This document shows, piece after piece, positions 1-11,194 of a DNA stretch of 64,000 nucleotides (position 1 is its first letter; the number at the start of each line of letters is the position of its first letter). A program made the translations under genes and the position numbers. The stretch comes from Otis tarda. Lineage: Eukaryota; Chordata; Aves; Otidiformes; Otididae. Location: NCBI GenBank assembly GCA_026413225.1, contig JAPMTP010000044.1:496001-560000 (forward strand), written 5' to 3'. The notes beneath the pieces are model-generated. The model saw nothing but the letters and a program-made list of their open reading frames with translations, searched no databases and was not told where the DNA came from.

Positions 1-428
1 CATAGGAGCCCTCTTCACCCGCAGCCTCTTGGGCCTGAAGCTCCTCAGCCGCCTGAAGCTGCTCCCCCAGCCCAGCAGGCTTCTGCATGAGCCTCTCCAG
101 CTCCTCTCGTGCTTGTGGAGAGCTTGCCTTCCTCAGAAGACAGATCTCCTCTTGAAGGACCCTGCAGGGCCTCTCCGGGTCCTGGGGGGGTACTCTGCGG
201 GTGGATGTTCTGCTGCAGCAGCCTGCTGGGACGGCTACCAGGGAGCCAGTCCTCCTGCTGCCCTCCATGCTGGACATCCAGCTCTGGCACAGACCACGCG
301 CCGCTGCTCATTCCTTGTGGCGGGGAGTCCCAGCAGCAATCAGCCAAGTCTGACCCAATGGCCCTGAGGGCCTCCTCCAGGCTGATCCTTCTCTTCTGGA
401 GGCACGCATCTTTGAAGCTGTTGCAGCT
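1..428 (-). pseudogene. RIMBP3: Partial RIMBP3-like copy (window-edge fragment)
   Basis: This segment lines up base for base with 6862-7289, with only a few differences (for example position 20 and position 360). It is therefore a recent duplicate of the middle of the RIMBP3-like gene at 6563-8033. It keeps the same C7 run (G7 on the plus strand, 184-190) where the reading frame changes. At 429 the match stops abruptly inside the codons for SFKDACLQK and the sequence switches to a LINE module, so the 5' half of the gene is missing here. The 3' part lies beyond the window edge. I read it as a dead partial copy. Confidence 0.75.
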
Positions 429-1590
429 GTGGCAGACAAAGAACCCATTCAAGTTCTTATGGAGAATTTCACGACCAGTGACCCTGGGAGTACCTGGAAG
501 GGGAGCAAAACAGCATGCCAAATATTGTGGAGTTTGCTGGAGGGTCTTGGGACAGTTTGGGAAACAGGTCTCTGTAGACCGGGTGTCAGATGGGCCAACA
601 ATGGTGAAACTCATTTGCATCTGTTACTCACCAAGAGGGAAGATCTGGTGAGGGATGTGAAAGCCAGAGTCAGCTTTAGTCGTCACGATCATTAGGTAAC
701 AGGGTCTCACCTCCCAAGGAGAATGAGGAAGGAAAATAGAAAAGTGTAGATGCCCGACGACAGAGGAGGAGGCTTTGGCCTAGTCTTGTGATTTGTAGTG
801 GGGGAGCCCATGTGAGCAGCACAGAAGGGCAGCAGAGCTCAGTAGAGCTGGTCTTCAAGGACAGCGCTTTTCAAGTACAAGACCGTCTGCACCAAGAGTC
901 AGGAAAACAAGAAGAGACATTCAGGAGAGAAGCTTGAGGAAGCAGGAAATTCCTGGGACAGCTCCATGGCAAAAAGGAAGCATACAAGAGATGGATGCGG
1001 AGACTTGAAACGAAGAAGGAATTCAGAAAGAGGGTTGGTTTTAGGAAAGCTCCAGAGTTGACACTTGCAAGGGAGTTCAGGAGCACAACAATCAGCTGTT
1101 CCTACTTGAGAAAAAGGTCAAGAAGAAATGAAGAGAATGTGTGGCCACTGCTGGGTTTAGTAAGAGGAGGAATAGATAGGTTTGAGGTGCTCTCAGCCTT
1201 TGTCTTCTCCAGCAAGGTCTCTCAGTTGCGTGTGCCTAAAAGGCAGAGCCCAGCCAAAACACAGTAGTGGATGGAGATGGAGTCAGAGGTTACTTAGGTA
1301 AGGTCAAGCCTGAAGAGTCCATTGCACCAGATGGGATGAATCTGACGATGTTGAGAGACCAGGATGATGTCATAGCAAGGCTGTTCCGAGACATTTTGTG
1401 AGGTCATAATGTCTGGAAAAAGCAAAAAGCAAATCTTGCATCCATCTTCTAAAACAACCCAAGGACTGAGCAGGGGAATTCCAGGCTGCAGTGACAGAGG
1501 CCAGGAGCTGTGTGGCTGGGCAACAGCTCTGTGGGAAAAGGGTGTGGTGGTCCTTCCGTTTCATTAGGCAAAACATGACCCATCAGAGAA
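429..1590 (+). mobile_element. Divergent CR1-like LINE fragment (module copy 1)
   Basis: Broken reading frames on the plus strand resemble the end of a CR1 endonuclease domain, with a stretch like 'LTKREDLV.DVKARVS' followed by 'HDH'. They continue into the linker before reverse transcriptase, where 'KEAYKRWMRRLETKKEFRKR' is readable near 980-1030. The same sequence returns inverted at 42330-43490 and 59830-60550, and in part at 18020-18442. Many stops and frameshifts mark it as an old non-functional copy. The left edge cuts the RIMBP3-like duplicate at 428. Confidence 0.7.
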
Positions 1591-1674
1591 GGTGGCCAAC
1601 AGCATCTAGGGCTGCATGAGGAGCACCACAGCCGGAAGAAGTGATTATCAGTATCTACAAGAATGACAACAACA

Positions 1675-1832
1675 AAAGCATCTCCATCTCCTCCCCAGTT
1701 CTAAATCTATTTCTGGCAGTTCTGTACTCAGTGGTGCCTCCAGCAGTGAACCCCCTCATCAACAGCATGAGGAACCAGGAGCTCAGGGATGCCTTGAGGA
1801 AAGTATATGAATACACATTATTCCATCATTAA
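1675..1832 (+). pseudogene. Olfactory receptor C-terminal fragment (OR14 / gamma-c type)
   Basis: Only the last quarter of transmembrane segment 7 and the C-tail remain. The readable stretch runs through SVVPPAVNPLI and SMRNQEL, the signature of avian gamma-c receptors and nearly identical to the end of the intact receptor at 47784-48719. The conserved tyrosine of NPLIY is asparagine here. Everything upstream, including TM1-TM6 and the DRY motif, is absent; the preceding bases belong to the LINE module. It is a truncated pseudogene. Confidence 0.8.
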
Positions 1833-4800
1833 TAAGGACCCAACCATCTACATATAAGTCCCAGGAATACAGTAAAGTTCCAGTCTGTCTTTTGTTGTTC
1901 TATTTTTTTATTTTGCCTTGGGGAAGGCAGAAAGTGCAGCACAGCTGTTTGATATTGATGAATTTGGGCTGTGTCCCTCAACACCGCTTGCTCAACAACA
2001 AAAACCGGCAACTAGAACAAGATAAGGAAATACCACAGGCAAAAATAGTAAAGACAACCAAAAAACTGTTACCAATCCAAATGAAGCATAAGGCGCGTGA
2101 ACAGTAAATTGCTACCAATCAAATTAGATAATTAAGTGTGTTCATTTTGCGTGTAACTTAGAGTGTAAAAGACTAACGCTGACTAACAATAAAGGTCTCT
2201 GGAACACCATCCACACATTCTGTGTTTTTACTGCCACAATTTTTACTGGCTCTAGTACATTCCTCAAGTAAATTACCTCCCCTTGTCGGAGAATGAAACC
2301 CAGGTACTTTACACTTCTCTTACAAAACTGTATCTTATGTGGAGAAGCCCGATGGCCCTTCTCAGCAAGGGAAACAGGAAGGTACAGGTGTCAGCTACGT
2401 AAGATTCCTAATGAATCCTTCACATCATATACCAAAAACAGTTCTATTTTTTAAAAACCCAACGTCCTGCAAATTTTCTACTAAAATTTTAGAAAAATAA
2501 TGGAGAACCCAGGAAAGCTTTGATGGGAATCTTGCTCATGTTAGCTGTATCTTTCCCCAAGTAGATACTGAAAGTTATCGAGGCTCCAGATGGCTAAGTG
2601 CACTGGTTTAGAGAAGAAAACTTTGCCCCTGTATCTATCAGTCAGGAATATTTATGTTCATCAATGAAAAGATGTAAGATTCTCACAAGAAGCAGCATAA
2701 AGAAAATCATATTGAGAGGCTCCTGGAGTGACTGCACCACAGGTCCCTGCTAACTGCCAATCCTGGGTGACACCGAGCTGTCCTTTTTGCGTACAGCAAG
2801 GAAAGATTGCACTGCAGCAGCGAGGGGTCCTTTAGGGAGGCCTGGGTTTTGCTCTGCTTTTTTATCTTGGGTTTTGTCATCCTGGGCACTCCCGTTTCTG
2901 ATGGCCTTGTTGTCCAGGATACTGACAACAATTCACAACAGTCTCCTCTTCTTAGAGATCCAGTGCTTCTGACATTTTCTGCTCTGCCTCCACCTTGGAA
3001 ATCTCCCCCTCCCCGTCCTCTCAACCTAGGATTATTGTTCAATGCCGCTGCCAACAGACGAGCTTTGTGTGCCTCTCTTTTTGAGGGTTTTGCTTCAGCT
3101 GTCTTTCATTTTTTTTCCATTAAACATGAATGTAGTAATGCAATTTTACCCAAGCCTTTGCCCTGCCATCCTGGGGTTAGAAAAATATTTCTTAATATGT
3201 GAGGCTGCCTGATCTACAAAGAAAGAGACCATCAAAGTCTGATTTTCCTCATTTCCAGGGCTGACTCCTCTAAACACTCACTTGTTTAACCAATTGGGTG
3301 TAATGTTGAGAAGGATGTTCAGCATATCCTTGATGGCATCCTCGGATCTTAGCCCAATTTACAGTCTTCCTTCCTGCCACTTCTAACGACTCTGACAATC
3401 TCCTGTCACGGTTCACAGCGTATCTGTATTGGCTGGTAAATTTGAGGGACTGACCTGGGTCACTGGTTGGCCATGGAGTTCTGCCCTGTGCTTCACAGGC
3501 CCATTTGCTAATTGTTTCCCAGATTTCAATTCTGTCATCAGCAGGGAAAAGAGTCTGAAAACCTGCACGTCAGCCCACAGAGGGCTAGAGATGCCAAAGG
3601 TGCCACCTACAGTTTGCATCACCTTCTCTGTGTCATCCCACTCTGGGCACTTGTTACCCCAAACCCAAATCAGCAGGTGCAAATGGCACGTAGGCTGTTC
3701 CCACAGAAAGCTGACCAGGTTCCGGTCCCAGCTCTTTTATTTCTTGTTGGAGAGCTGTTTGCACACCAGAAGCAGCAGCTGGAGCAGAAACCAGATCAAA
3801 AGCAGAAGAAAGAGCAGTAGCATGGGCAGGTGGAGTTGAATGTGGCACGTCCCTGATTTTCCTCTTCAGACAGAGACTTTTACTCAATTTCCAACCTGGA
3901 GGGGAAACTTCTCTCTGAGATTTAATAGTTCTGGAATGTAAAGAGATGCTGTTTTCCCGATTTGTTCACAGCCCTACTTTTTCTCCACTCTGGAGGGGAA
4001 CATTTGCTTTGATACCTGCAAGTATCCCAGACATACCAAGAGCCACTTCTTGTGATGGGAACCAGATCTCCCATTCCTGGCAAAATTAACTCAGCTTAAT
4101 CAAAAGAACCAGAGTGCAGCCACGGTTGGTTCGCATCAACAAAGGCAGTCACTCCTGGCCAAATTTCCTGACACACGGCTTGGCTTTTTGGTGACTCAGC
4201 CATCCCATCAGGTTCCAGTGTTGCAGCAATTAATCTGCTGGTGAATCTTCCACTATCCTTCCTCTGCATCCCATTATTCCAAAATCACCTCCTTACTTCC
4301 AAACAAGCTCCACACTTCACTAATCACCCTGTGCTCCAGTCTCTTGAGAGGAACTCGGCAACAAGCCAGCAGTGCAGGTCACGGGGTACGCATGGGAGAG
4401 AGACACTGGACCAGGTGAGTCGGCTGTGTCCTTTCTGGGTTTCCAAAGTGTTACAAAAATTCCCAACTGGCCAATGCCAACTGAGAACCTAGGATGCACT
4501 TACAGAATTATCAGAGTGAATATTTACTCATGTTCATGAGTGGTCCAGCCAAACTGGGGCACCTCAAATCTGGTTTACATGGGGTTGTTATACCCTACAA
4601 ACACTGAGGTACAACAATATTTGACTAATCACTAGTTAACAAATACACTCCTGATTACTAATCAAATAAAACTTTGCAAAGCAACTGTGTATCTGTGTCA
4701 TCATCACAGACTGATGGTGATTGATCCAGATGTCTCTGGAGTTGCTCTTGCTATGGTTACTTGTCTGTGGTGCCAGACACTGGGAGGGTCTCAAAGCTGT

Positions 4801-5805
4801 GTTAGAGGGACTGGCATGCTGGCGGTGAGTTCCAGGGCTGTCTTTTATCCCTCATGCACAGCTCTGAGATTCCGAGAGGCGAAGTCTTTCTTTTCAGGTC
4901 CAGACTGTCCTTCAGGTTCTTGTGAGGAGCTGGTGTCCGTCACTTTGCTTCCTTGCGCATGAGTAATCCGTACACAATGTGAAATCTCTCTGTCTCTCTC
5001 CCTCTCTCAGGTTAAAATTCTTGCATACTATAAAGGCTGATTTGCATAATCGGGAGGGAAATGTTCACAGCACTCTGCAGACACACACACAGTGTGGTTC
5101 CCTCCAGGAGCTGGTTTTAGACCCTCTGTCTATCCAGCAGCTGGCCCTGGGATCCCCTCATCCCCCCCCCCCCGTTCCCCCAGGCCCAGACAAGCACACA
5201 CAAACACAAAAATGTAAGTATGAAGTCCTACGGGGCACCTCACCTCTGTGGCTCCTCAGTCACCCTTGTCAGGAAGATGTCATCATTGTGCTCCAAAAAC
5301 CTCCTGGACGGCTTGCGCCTGGCTATGTTGCCCCTTCACAAAATACTGGGATAGTTTAGATCTGCTTTCGGGACCAGGGCCTGCAAACATGAGGCTTCTT
5401 CCAATTCCCTGAAGGCCTCATCTACTTCCTCTTCCTGACCAAGGGGTCACCACCAGACATCCACCAACCACAACGTTGCCCATGTTCTGCCCTCTCATGT
5501 TGACCACTCAGCTCTCAGCTGACTCATTGTCCCCAGGCAGAACTCCAGGCCCTCCTGCTGCTCTCTCCATAAAGGGCAACTTCCCCCGAGCACAGATCTG
5601 TGGCCTTGTGACTTCTAGATCCCCCAGACCCCACAGTTTTCCCCGGAGATGTTATTTGTAGTGCCCTGCAACTCCTCCTGCTGTTACCTTGTGAGACACA
5701 CCACCATCATGGTGAGCCATCTGCACACAAACATGAACAGCTGGCTCAGTGCAGGGGAACCGTGAGAAACTCTGGGCTTTGGCCAACAGAAATCTCTGGA
5801 AGTTT
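1833..5805. other. About 4 kb without a recognised gene
   Basis: I see no conserved protein here. An AATAAA near 2188, followed by an LTR-like R/U5 stretch ending about 2240, suggests a decayed LTR, but I could not fix its ends. A run of about a dozen C sits near 5162-5175. Open frames at 2707-3054 and 3429-3839 show biased, non-familial composition and are probably chance. Confidence 0.4.
3737..3823 (-). other. 28-residue hydrophobic micro-ORF
   Basis: An ATG at 3823 opens a frame of 28 codons, closed by TAA near 3737. About 20 leucine-rich residues are followed by a basic tail ending KQLSNKK, the layout of a one-pass membrane micropeptide. I recognise no family, and leucine-rich frames arise by chance over CTG-rich DNA. 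No promoter or second copy was found. Low confidence that it is expressed. Confidence 0.15.
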
Positions 5806-6097
5806 TACAAGGGCCTGTTGCAACAAGACAAGGAGTAATGGTTTTAAAATAGAGGGGGGAAGATTTATATTGGAAATTAGGAAAAAATTTTTCACAATGC
5901 GAGTTACAGAACACTGGAAGAGGTTGCCCAGAAAGGTGGTGGAGGCCCCATCTCTGGAAACGTTCAAGGCCAGGCTGGATGAGGCTCTGAGCAACCTGAT
6001 CTAGTTGGGGATGTCCCTGCTTCTTGGCAGGGGGCGGTTGGACTAGATGACCTTTGAAGGTCCCTTCCAATCTAACCATTCTATGATTCTATGATTG
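5806..6097 (+). mobile_element. CR1 LINE 3' end
   Basis: The frame translates to the C-terminal end of CR1 ORF2, with [19 protein letters not shown] and [19 protein letters not shown] readable. After the stop come the short 3' UTR and the terminal ATTCTATGATTCTATGATTG. It is a 5'-truncated insertion in sense orientation on the plus strand, as most CR1 copies are. Confidence 0.92.
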
Positions 6098-6329
6098 TAA
6101 GATTCAATGGAAGTGTTGTCATTGCCAGATGGCCAAGGCGCCCTGCAACCGGCAGATGCAGCACAGCTGGGGATGGCACAGAGGTGGACGGCGTCAGCAC
6201 TGCTCAGCCCCATGGAGCCCGGTTCGCCCTCCCTCAGCACAGGCCTGCCACGTTTCGCTGGGCTGCCTGGCCAGTGACATCGTGTCCCTGATAAAGCCAC
6301 TGACCCTCCTCCTCTCACCAAAATCGCGA

Positions 6330-6720
6330 CTCAAAATCTTTAACCCCCACTCACTCCAGGAGCTGTGCACAGACCCCCCGCTCACACCACCAGCTGCACT
6401 GGGACCCACTCCCATAGCGGGTACCACAGGCCAGGGGGAAGCCAGGGCTACCCACACTCCCTGTGTGAGAGAGACAGAGATCCCACAGAGAGCGAGTTCA
6501 GAAAAGATTTAATGAGAAGATAGAAGAAGACAGGACAGGCATCATCTGTGTCCTGCTATCAGTCACTCGTCGTCATCGTCAGCTGGAAGTTCTTCAAAAC
6601 GAATCAGTCTCCAGCTGTTGACGTCTATTTCCCATTTCTTTCTGCCTTTCACTCTGGGCCCTGCCTCCTGCAGCTGGCTTTGAAGACCTTGGTTTGGATG
6701 GCAGAATCTCGCTCCTCTCT
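6330..6720. repeat. Segmental duplicate of 9770-10210
   Basis: Two blocks here (about 6340-6440 and 6480-6720) match 9770-9860 and 9965-10210. They cover the 3' end of the RIMBP3-like genes, read on the minus strand, and the sequence beyond. Each copy carries ATTAAA on the minus strand (near 6509 and 10013) shortly after the stop codon, a plausible polyadenylation signal. The duplicates differ by scattered substitutions and small indels, so this event is older than the one that made 1-428. Confidence 0.75.
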
Positions 6721-8033
6721 CACTCGCCTTTCTTTCCCTTTCTGGCAATCTCATCTGCCCACGCAGGCGAGCATTTTCTTCAGCCAGCTGGGTGTTCTCC
6801 TTTTGCAGCTCAGTCAGCTGCACCTGGAGCTTCTCACAAGTGTGGCACTGGCTGCTCACACCATAGGAGCCCTCTTCACCTGCAGCCTCTTGGGCCTGAA
6901 GCTCCTCAGCCGCCTGAAGCTGCTCCCCCAGCCCAGCAGGCTTCTGCATGAGCCTCTCCAGCTCCTCTCGTGCTTGTGGAGAGCTTGCCTTCCTCAGAAG
7001 ACAGATCTCCTCTTGAAGGACCCTGCAGGGCCTCTCCGGGTCCTGGGGGGGTACTCTGCGGGTGGATGTTCTGCTGCAGCAGCCTGCTGGGACGGCTACC
7101 AGGGAGCCAGTCCTCCTGCTGCCCTCCATGCTGGACATCCAGCTCTGGCACAGACCACGCGCCGCTGCTCATTCCTTGTGGCGGGGAGTCCCAGCAGCAA
7201 TCAGCCAAGTCTGACCCAATAGCCCTGAGGGCCTCCTCCAGGCTGATCCTTCTCTTCTGGAGGCACGCATCTTTGAAGCTGTTGCAGCTTTTGGGCTGCC
7301 CTTCTCCATGGAGGGTGGAAAACCCCATGGGGCTCTCCGAAGAGAAGGGCCCGATTCCCCCGCAGCCTGGGAGCCTCTGCTGGCAGAGCCCGTCTGAAGC
7401 CTTGGCCCCGGCCTTGCTGCAGGAAGCAGGCTGCTCACCGTTGAACCGCTCCAAGATGTACTTGAGGAAGGCTGTCCTCTGCAGCACCAGTTCCCGTTGG
7501 AGGCGGAGGATGCGAGCAGCCTGCTGGCCATTGCTCTCCCAGCGCAGCTTGCTGAGGGCGTCCTGGAGCTTCCCGCAGGCCTGGCTTCCGCTCCAGCCTC
7601 CTCTCACCAGCTCCTTGGCCAGCTGTTGCCGCAGCTGCCACGCCTGATGGATGGCGTTGTCGCGCTGCTGCTGCAGCGTTGCTTGCGCCTTGCGCAGCTG
7701 ATCCTCCTTGGAGCGCAGCAGCTGGCGGATCTCTGCCACCCGCTGCCGCTGGTTCAGCTCCCGCAGCCGCTGGAGCTCCTGTGCCTGCCGCTGCTCCCAC
7801 GCGGACTGGAGCTGTTTGGCCAGGAGCTGCCGCTTCCGCTCTGCCGCCTCCTTCAGCCGGCCAGTTTCAGCCTCGAAGCGTCGCTGCAGCTCTTGGGAGC
7901 GCAGTCGCTCAGCCTCCAGCTCAGCCCGCAGCCTCTCCAGCTCCCGCTGGTGCTCGTCCTTCTGCGCCAGGCCGTGGCGGGGCGAGGAGCGCCTGCGTGC
8001 CGTGCAGCCCTGTCCCACAGCGTGCCGGCTCAT
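6563..8033 (-). pseudogene. RIMBP3: RIMBP3-like N-terminal coiled-coil gene, frameshifted
   Basis: The ATG at 8033 (MSRHAVG) opens a frame of charged heptads: LERLRAELEAERL, then EIRQLLRSKEDQL, LRQQLAKELV and, near residue 225, AARILRLQRELVL with FLKYILERFNG. I recognise this order from the N-terminus of mammalian RIMBP3, a large testis protein linked to the sperm manchette. This frame ends at 6906, but the next coiled coil (EEICLLRKASS, LAEENARLRG) and a conserved tail ending EELPADDDDE lie in another frame closing at 6563. The two frames meet at a C7 run (7045-7051). Together they would give roughly 490 residues. The SH3 and FN3 domains of full RIMBP3 are absent. A TATA promoter lies upstream. 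It may be a short lineage-specific gene, a pseudogene, or misread at the homopolymer. Confidence 0.65.
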
Positions 8034-8186
8034 GGCTGCAGGGATGGAACCAAACGCGGCCAGCACCAGCCACTGACGTCACACGTCACTCCCTCTCAGC
8101 AGCTGCTGCCTCCCTTGACCATGCAGGAGCAGAGACAACGTCTGCAATGAGCCGGGGGTGGGCAGCTCTGGCCTTGGAGCCGTGTT

Positions 8187-8270
8187 CCGGCCCTGAGCAC
8201 ACAAAGGAGGGGCGGGGCCACATGGCTTTATAAGGTATGTTCCAGCCCTGAGCACACAAAGGAGGGGCGT
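8187..8270 (-). promoter_or_regulatory. TATA promoter between two direct repeats
   Basis: On the minus strand CTTATAAAG (near 8229-8237) sits about 200 bases before the RIMBP3-like ATG at 8033. A unit of about 32 bases containing GCTCAGGGC and a GC/CACC box (CCGCCCC or CACGCCCC) occurs on both sides, at about 8187-8219 and 8239-8270. Spacing fits a TATA-driven start near 8205. Regulatory role is inferred. Confidence 0.5.
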
Positions 8271-8563
8271 GGATTTCCGACTGGGGTGGTGGGATCTCCC
8301 GACCTACGGGCAGGACCTTGCACTTGGCCTGGTTGAAATTCGTGAGGTTTGCACGGGCCCACCTCTCCAGCCTGCCCTTAGAGAAGCCATCTTGGCTGTC
8401 ACCAGTCACCTCCTTGCATTCCGTGTCTCTTAGCATGTATTCCAGGAGAATCTGCTCCACCACCTTGCCACGCACAGAGGTGACGTTGACCGCTCTGTAC
8501 TTTCCCGGGTCTTCCTTGTTCCCCCTTTTAAAAATGCGGGTCATGTTACCCCTCTGTCAGTCA
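8271..8563 (-). mobile_element. CR1 LINE fragment (RT region, internally deleted)
   Basis: It reads as CR1 reverse transcriptase: RGNKEDPGKYRAVNVTS, EQILLEYMLRDTE and, after an internal deletion, [15 protein letters not shown]. It aligns with 31665-32345 of the long CR1 in this window. The deletion removes the YxDD region. It continues, after an LTR-like insertion, at 9157. Confidence 0.88.
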
Positions 8564-9155
8564 GTTTCCACAGATGAGTTGCTGTGAGCCTCAGTTGCTG
8601 CTCCCATGAGTGGAGCGAGGTTTCTATGGAAGCCAGAGGCATAGCACTCCTGGAACGGGGACCGAGTGCACTGTCTGTGGTCCGGGAAGGACCTGAGTTA
8701 CTAAAGAACCGCATAGCCGCTGTCAAGGAAGATGGATCGCAACGGCTGTAACTGAACTTTGCTCATTGTAATGTCATTGAAATACAAAGAGCATCTCCAT
8801 CCCAAAGAGGAGCAAGGTTTGTTACTTAGCATAGAAGGTCAGCCCCTAACAACGAGACCCCTGAGAGCTCTCTCCACCAAGGATTGACATGATCGTGAAG
8901 ACTGGCGGGACGCTGCCTGGATCTGGGACCACAGGGATGCCTTGGACCTTGCTGTGGTGGTAGCTATAATCCTTCTTCCTATCTTTACTTAACTTTCCTT
9001 TTCACTCCCTTTCATCTATCGCACTCTGCTTTACGGTCAAAATAATAAAGTTTGTTCTCTTTGATTGAAACCAACCCCTTTGGCATGTTTGCCTTGATTT
9101 TGCACTTTGCGATCGCAGTAGAAGAACCATCACGAGTCCCGAGTGGACCGCGACA
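8564..9155 (+). mobile_element. Probable solo LTR inside a CR1
   Basis: About 590 bases separate two collinear pieces of one CR1. The insert has AATAAA at 9044-9049, followed by a T/G-rich stretch and a U5-like end closing in CGACA, the ending shared with other avian LTRs in this window. The 5' edge is uncertain (a TG at 8583 is one candidate). No clear target-site duplication is visible, and about 310 bases of the CR1 are also missing at the site. Confidence 0.5.
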
Positions 9156-9156
9156 C

Positions 9157-9515
9157 TCATTTCCTTCCACAGGGGGCCTACATTCTCCCTGGAGCTCTTT
9201 TTGTCCCTGACATATCTCTAGAAGCTTTTCTTGTTGCCATTGACGTCCTTGGCCAGGTTCCATTCCATCAGGGCTTTAGCCTGCCTCACCTCATCCCTGG
9301 CCACTTGGACAACCTCTCTGGAATCCTCCCCAGGTACCTGTCCTTCCTTACTTTTTTACTTTCACTGGCTCCAGCAGCTCCTTCTTCATCCCTGCAGGCT
9401 TCCTGGCGTTTGTGCCCGACTTGCTCTCCATTGCATTGCCCCTGAGCTTGGAGGAGGTGCTCCTTGAATAGCCACCAACTTTCCTGGGCCCCTCTTCCCT
9501 GTCTTCAAGTCTTGC
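9157..9515 (-). mobile_element. CR1 LINE fragment (endonuclease-RT linker)
   Basis: This aligns with 32670-33015 of the long CR1 and belongs to the same insertion as 8271-8563. Several frameshifts are present. It is bounded on the right by sequence duplicated around the RIMBP3-like genes. Confidence 0.85.
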
Positions 9516-10063
9516 TCTTGGGCTGGCACAGACAGGAGCTCACCTGCCAGGCTGATGGCCCAGCCCGCACCAAAGGTCCTCCTGCTCACCAGCTGCTCCA
9601 GCTGGAAGTTTGCTGGTGAACGCACACACACCCCCACCACGCACACCAGGTTTGGGGAAGGTACAGGCTCTCACCGAGCCTCTTGCTCACCTCACTCATG
9701 CTGCTCCCCCTCAGCAGGTGCTTTTCAGGACACACACTCTTCTCGCCGCAGGGCCTGCTGGTCCAGACCCCCACTCATTCCAGGAGCTGTGCACAGACCC
9801 CCCACTCACACCACGAGCGGCACTGGGACCCACTCCCGTAGCTGGCACCACAGGCCAGGGAAGCCAGGGCTACCCCCACTCCCTGCGTGACTCCAGGAGC
9901 TGGCGCCCACTCCACCCACGCCAGCCCCCCAGTCACTGGCACACAGTCCTGTTGGTGGGCACACACACGGAAGAGAGACGGAGATTCCACAGGGAGAGTT
10001 CAGAAAAGATTTAATGAGAAGATAGAAGAAGAGAGGACAGGCATCATCTGGACCTGCTATCAG

Positions 10064-10477
10064 TCACTTGGCATCATCTGGAACTTCCTCAACACGAATC
10101 AGTCTCCAGCGCTTCACATTTATTTCCCATTTCTTTCTGCCTTTCACTCTGGGCTCTGCCTCCTGCAGCTGGCTTGGAAGACCTTGGTTTGGATGGCAGA
10201 ATCTTGCTCCTCTGTCATTTGCCAATGGGGGAGAGGCCAGAGTACCCTCCCATTCCATGGGGGCCTCTGCTTGCACACCTGGGCACTGGCCAAAATCCCC
10301 TCTGGCAGGTGCCCGGGGCAATGGTCTGCACTCACCTTGCTCCTCGGGGTCCTGACGCTGCCTTTTCTGTGGGGGAGGCTCACAGGAGGCTCCTGCCTCC
10401 TGCTCCAGCACCCCTGCAGGACACTGGGCAGGGGGGGACTGTGGCCTCCTGTGGTCCCCCGACCTCAGCTCCATCAC
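10064..10477 (-). pseudogene. RIMBP3-like 3' copy with a different N-terminal half
   Basis: The last ~60 codons (ARFCHPNQG, PRVKGRKKWEI, WRLIRVEEVPDD) match the C-terminus of the gene at 6563-8033. The first ~75 codons are proline- and arginine-rich, with no coiled coil and no similarity that I recognise. The ATG at 10477 is only the first in frame. The region matching the neighbour continues past the stop to a shared ATTAAA. It is probably a broken duplicate, though a short spliced gene using this as the last exon cannot be excluded. Confidence 0.5.
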
Positions 10478-10639
10478 TGGAAGCGGCTGCAGCCAAGGAG
10501 ATGCCTGGATGTGGGGACGTTGGTGCTGTCAAAGACCGTCCTGATCCTCCAGCATCCCTGGCAAATGCACCACTGAGATGGGGGCAAGTGCGCAAGAGTA
10601 TTTACCCAGCCCGGTGTCTTTGGGACACGGCACTGCAGG

Positions 10640-10755
10640 CACAGAATGACAGACCAGTTAGGGGTGGAACGGACGTCTAAACGTCACCCAGTCGAACCCC
10701 CCGCAAGGAACAGGGACATCTCCCACCAGATCAGGTTCCTGTCCCAGCAACCTGC
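10640..10755 (-). mobile_element. CR1 LINE 3' remnant
   Basis: Inverted on the plus strand, this shows the CR1 tail text: CACAGAATGACAG, then the 'ggaacggacgtctaaa..cacccagtcgaacccccc' type stretch, then GATCAGGTT. It is diverged and short. Confidence 0.6.
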
Positions 10756-10839
10756 ACAGCCTCACCAATAAAAGCTGGAAGGTCACACGTGGGTTTTCCT
10801 GATGTGCCTGAGCACTGCAGGGCAAGAACTTCCGCGCTT

Positions 10840-11110
10840 TCTCCTATGGCATAAAATGCTTCATCAATACAATTTTAGAATAATATGATTTTTTAAAATT
10901 AAATATCAAGATGAGGTGATTCTTGCTAACTATAGAACTGTAGTCACATAGCTTATGCAAGGCTATAATAGAGCAATAAATACTGTTGTACTTTTAAATA
11001 TCATCTGTTGGGTGAAATTTGTGCATAGGCATCCTACGAACTGGTTACAACAAACTAATTTTTGACACTGTGAAATTCAGTTAAATATTCCTGAATCAAA
11101 AGCCATAGAG
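10840..11110. mobile_element. AT-rich LTR remnant
   Basis: The stretch GGTGATTCTTGCTAACTATA and its neighbours resemble 59130-59160 inside the LTR at 58977-59719. This suggests an older piece of the same LTR family. No ends are visible. Confidence 0.35.
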
Positions 11111-11194
11111 GCAAGGATTTTTATGTTACAGACAACTCCAGAGGCACATCAAGTCTCTCAAGAAGTGGGAAGGCAGTACCTCCTTTGGTGTGGG

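Noticed and set aside
7497-8233. Long plus-strand frames opposite the RIMBP3-like gene
   Set aside because: They are antisense shadows of a GC-rich coiled-coil coding region; composition is leucine/alanine-rich with no family match.
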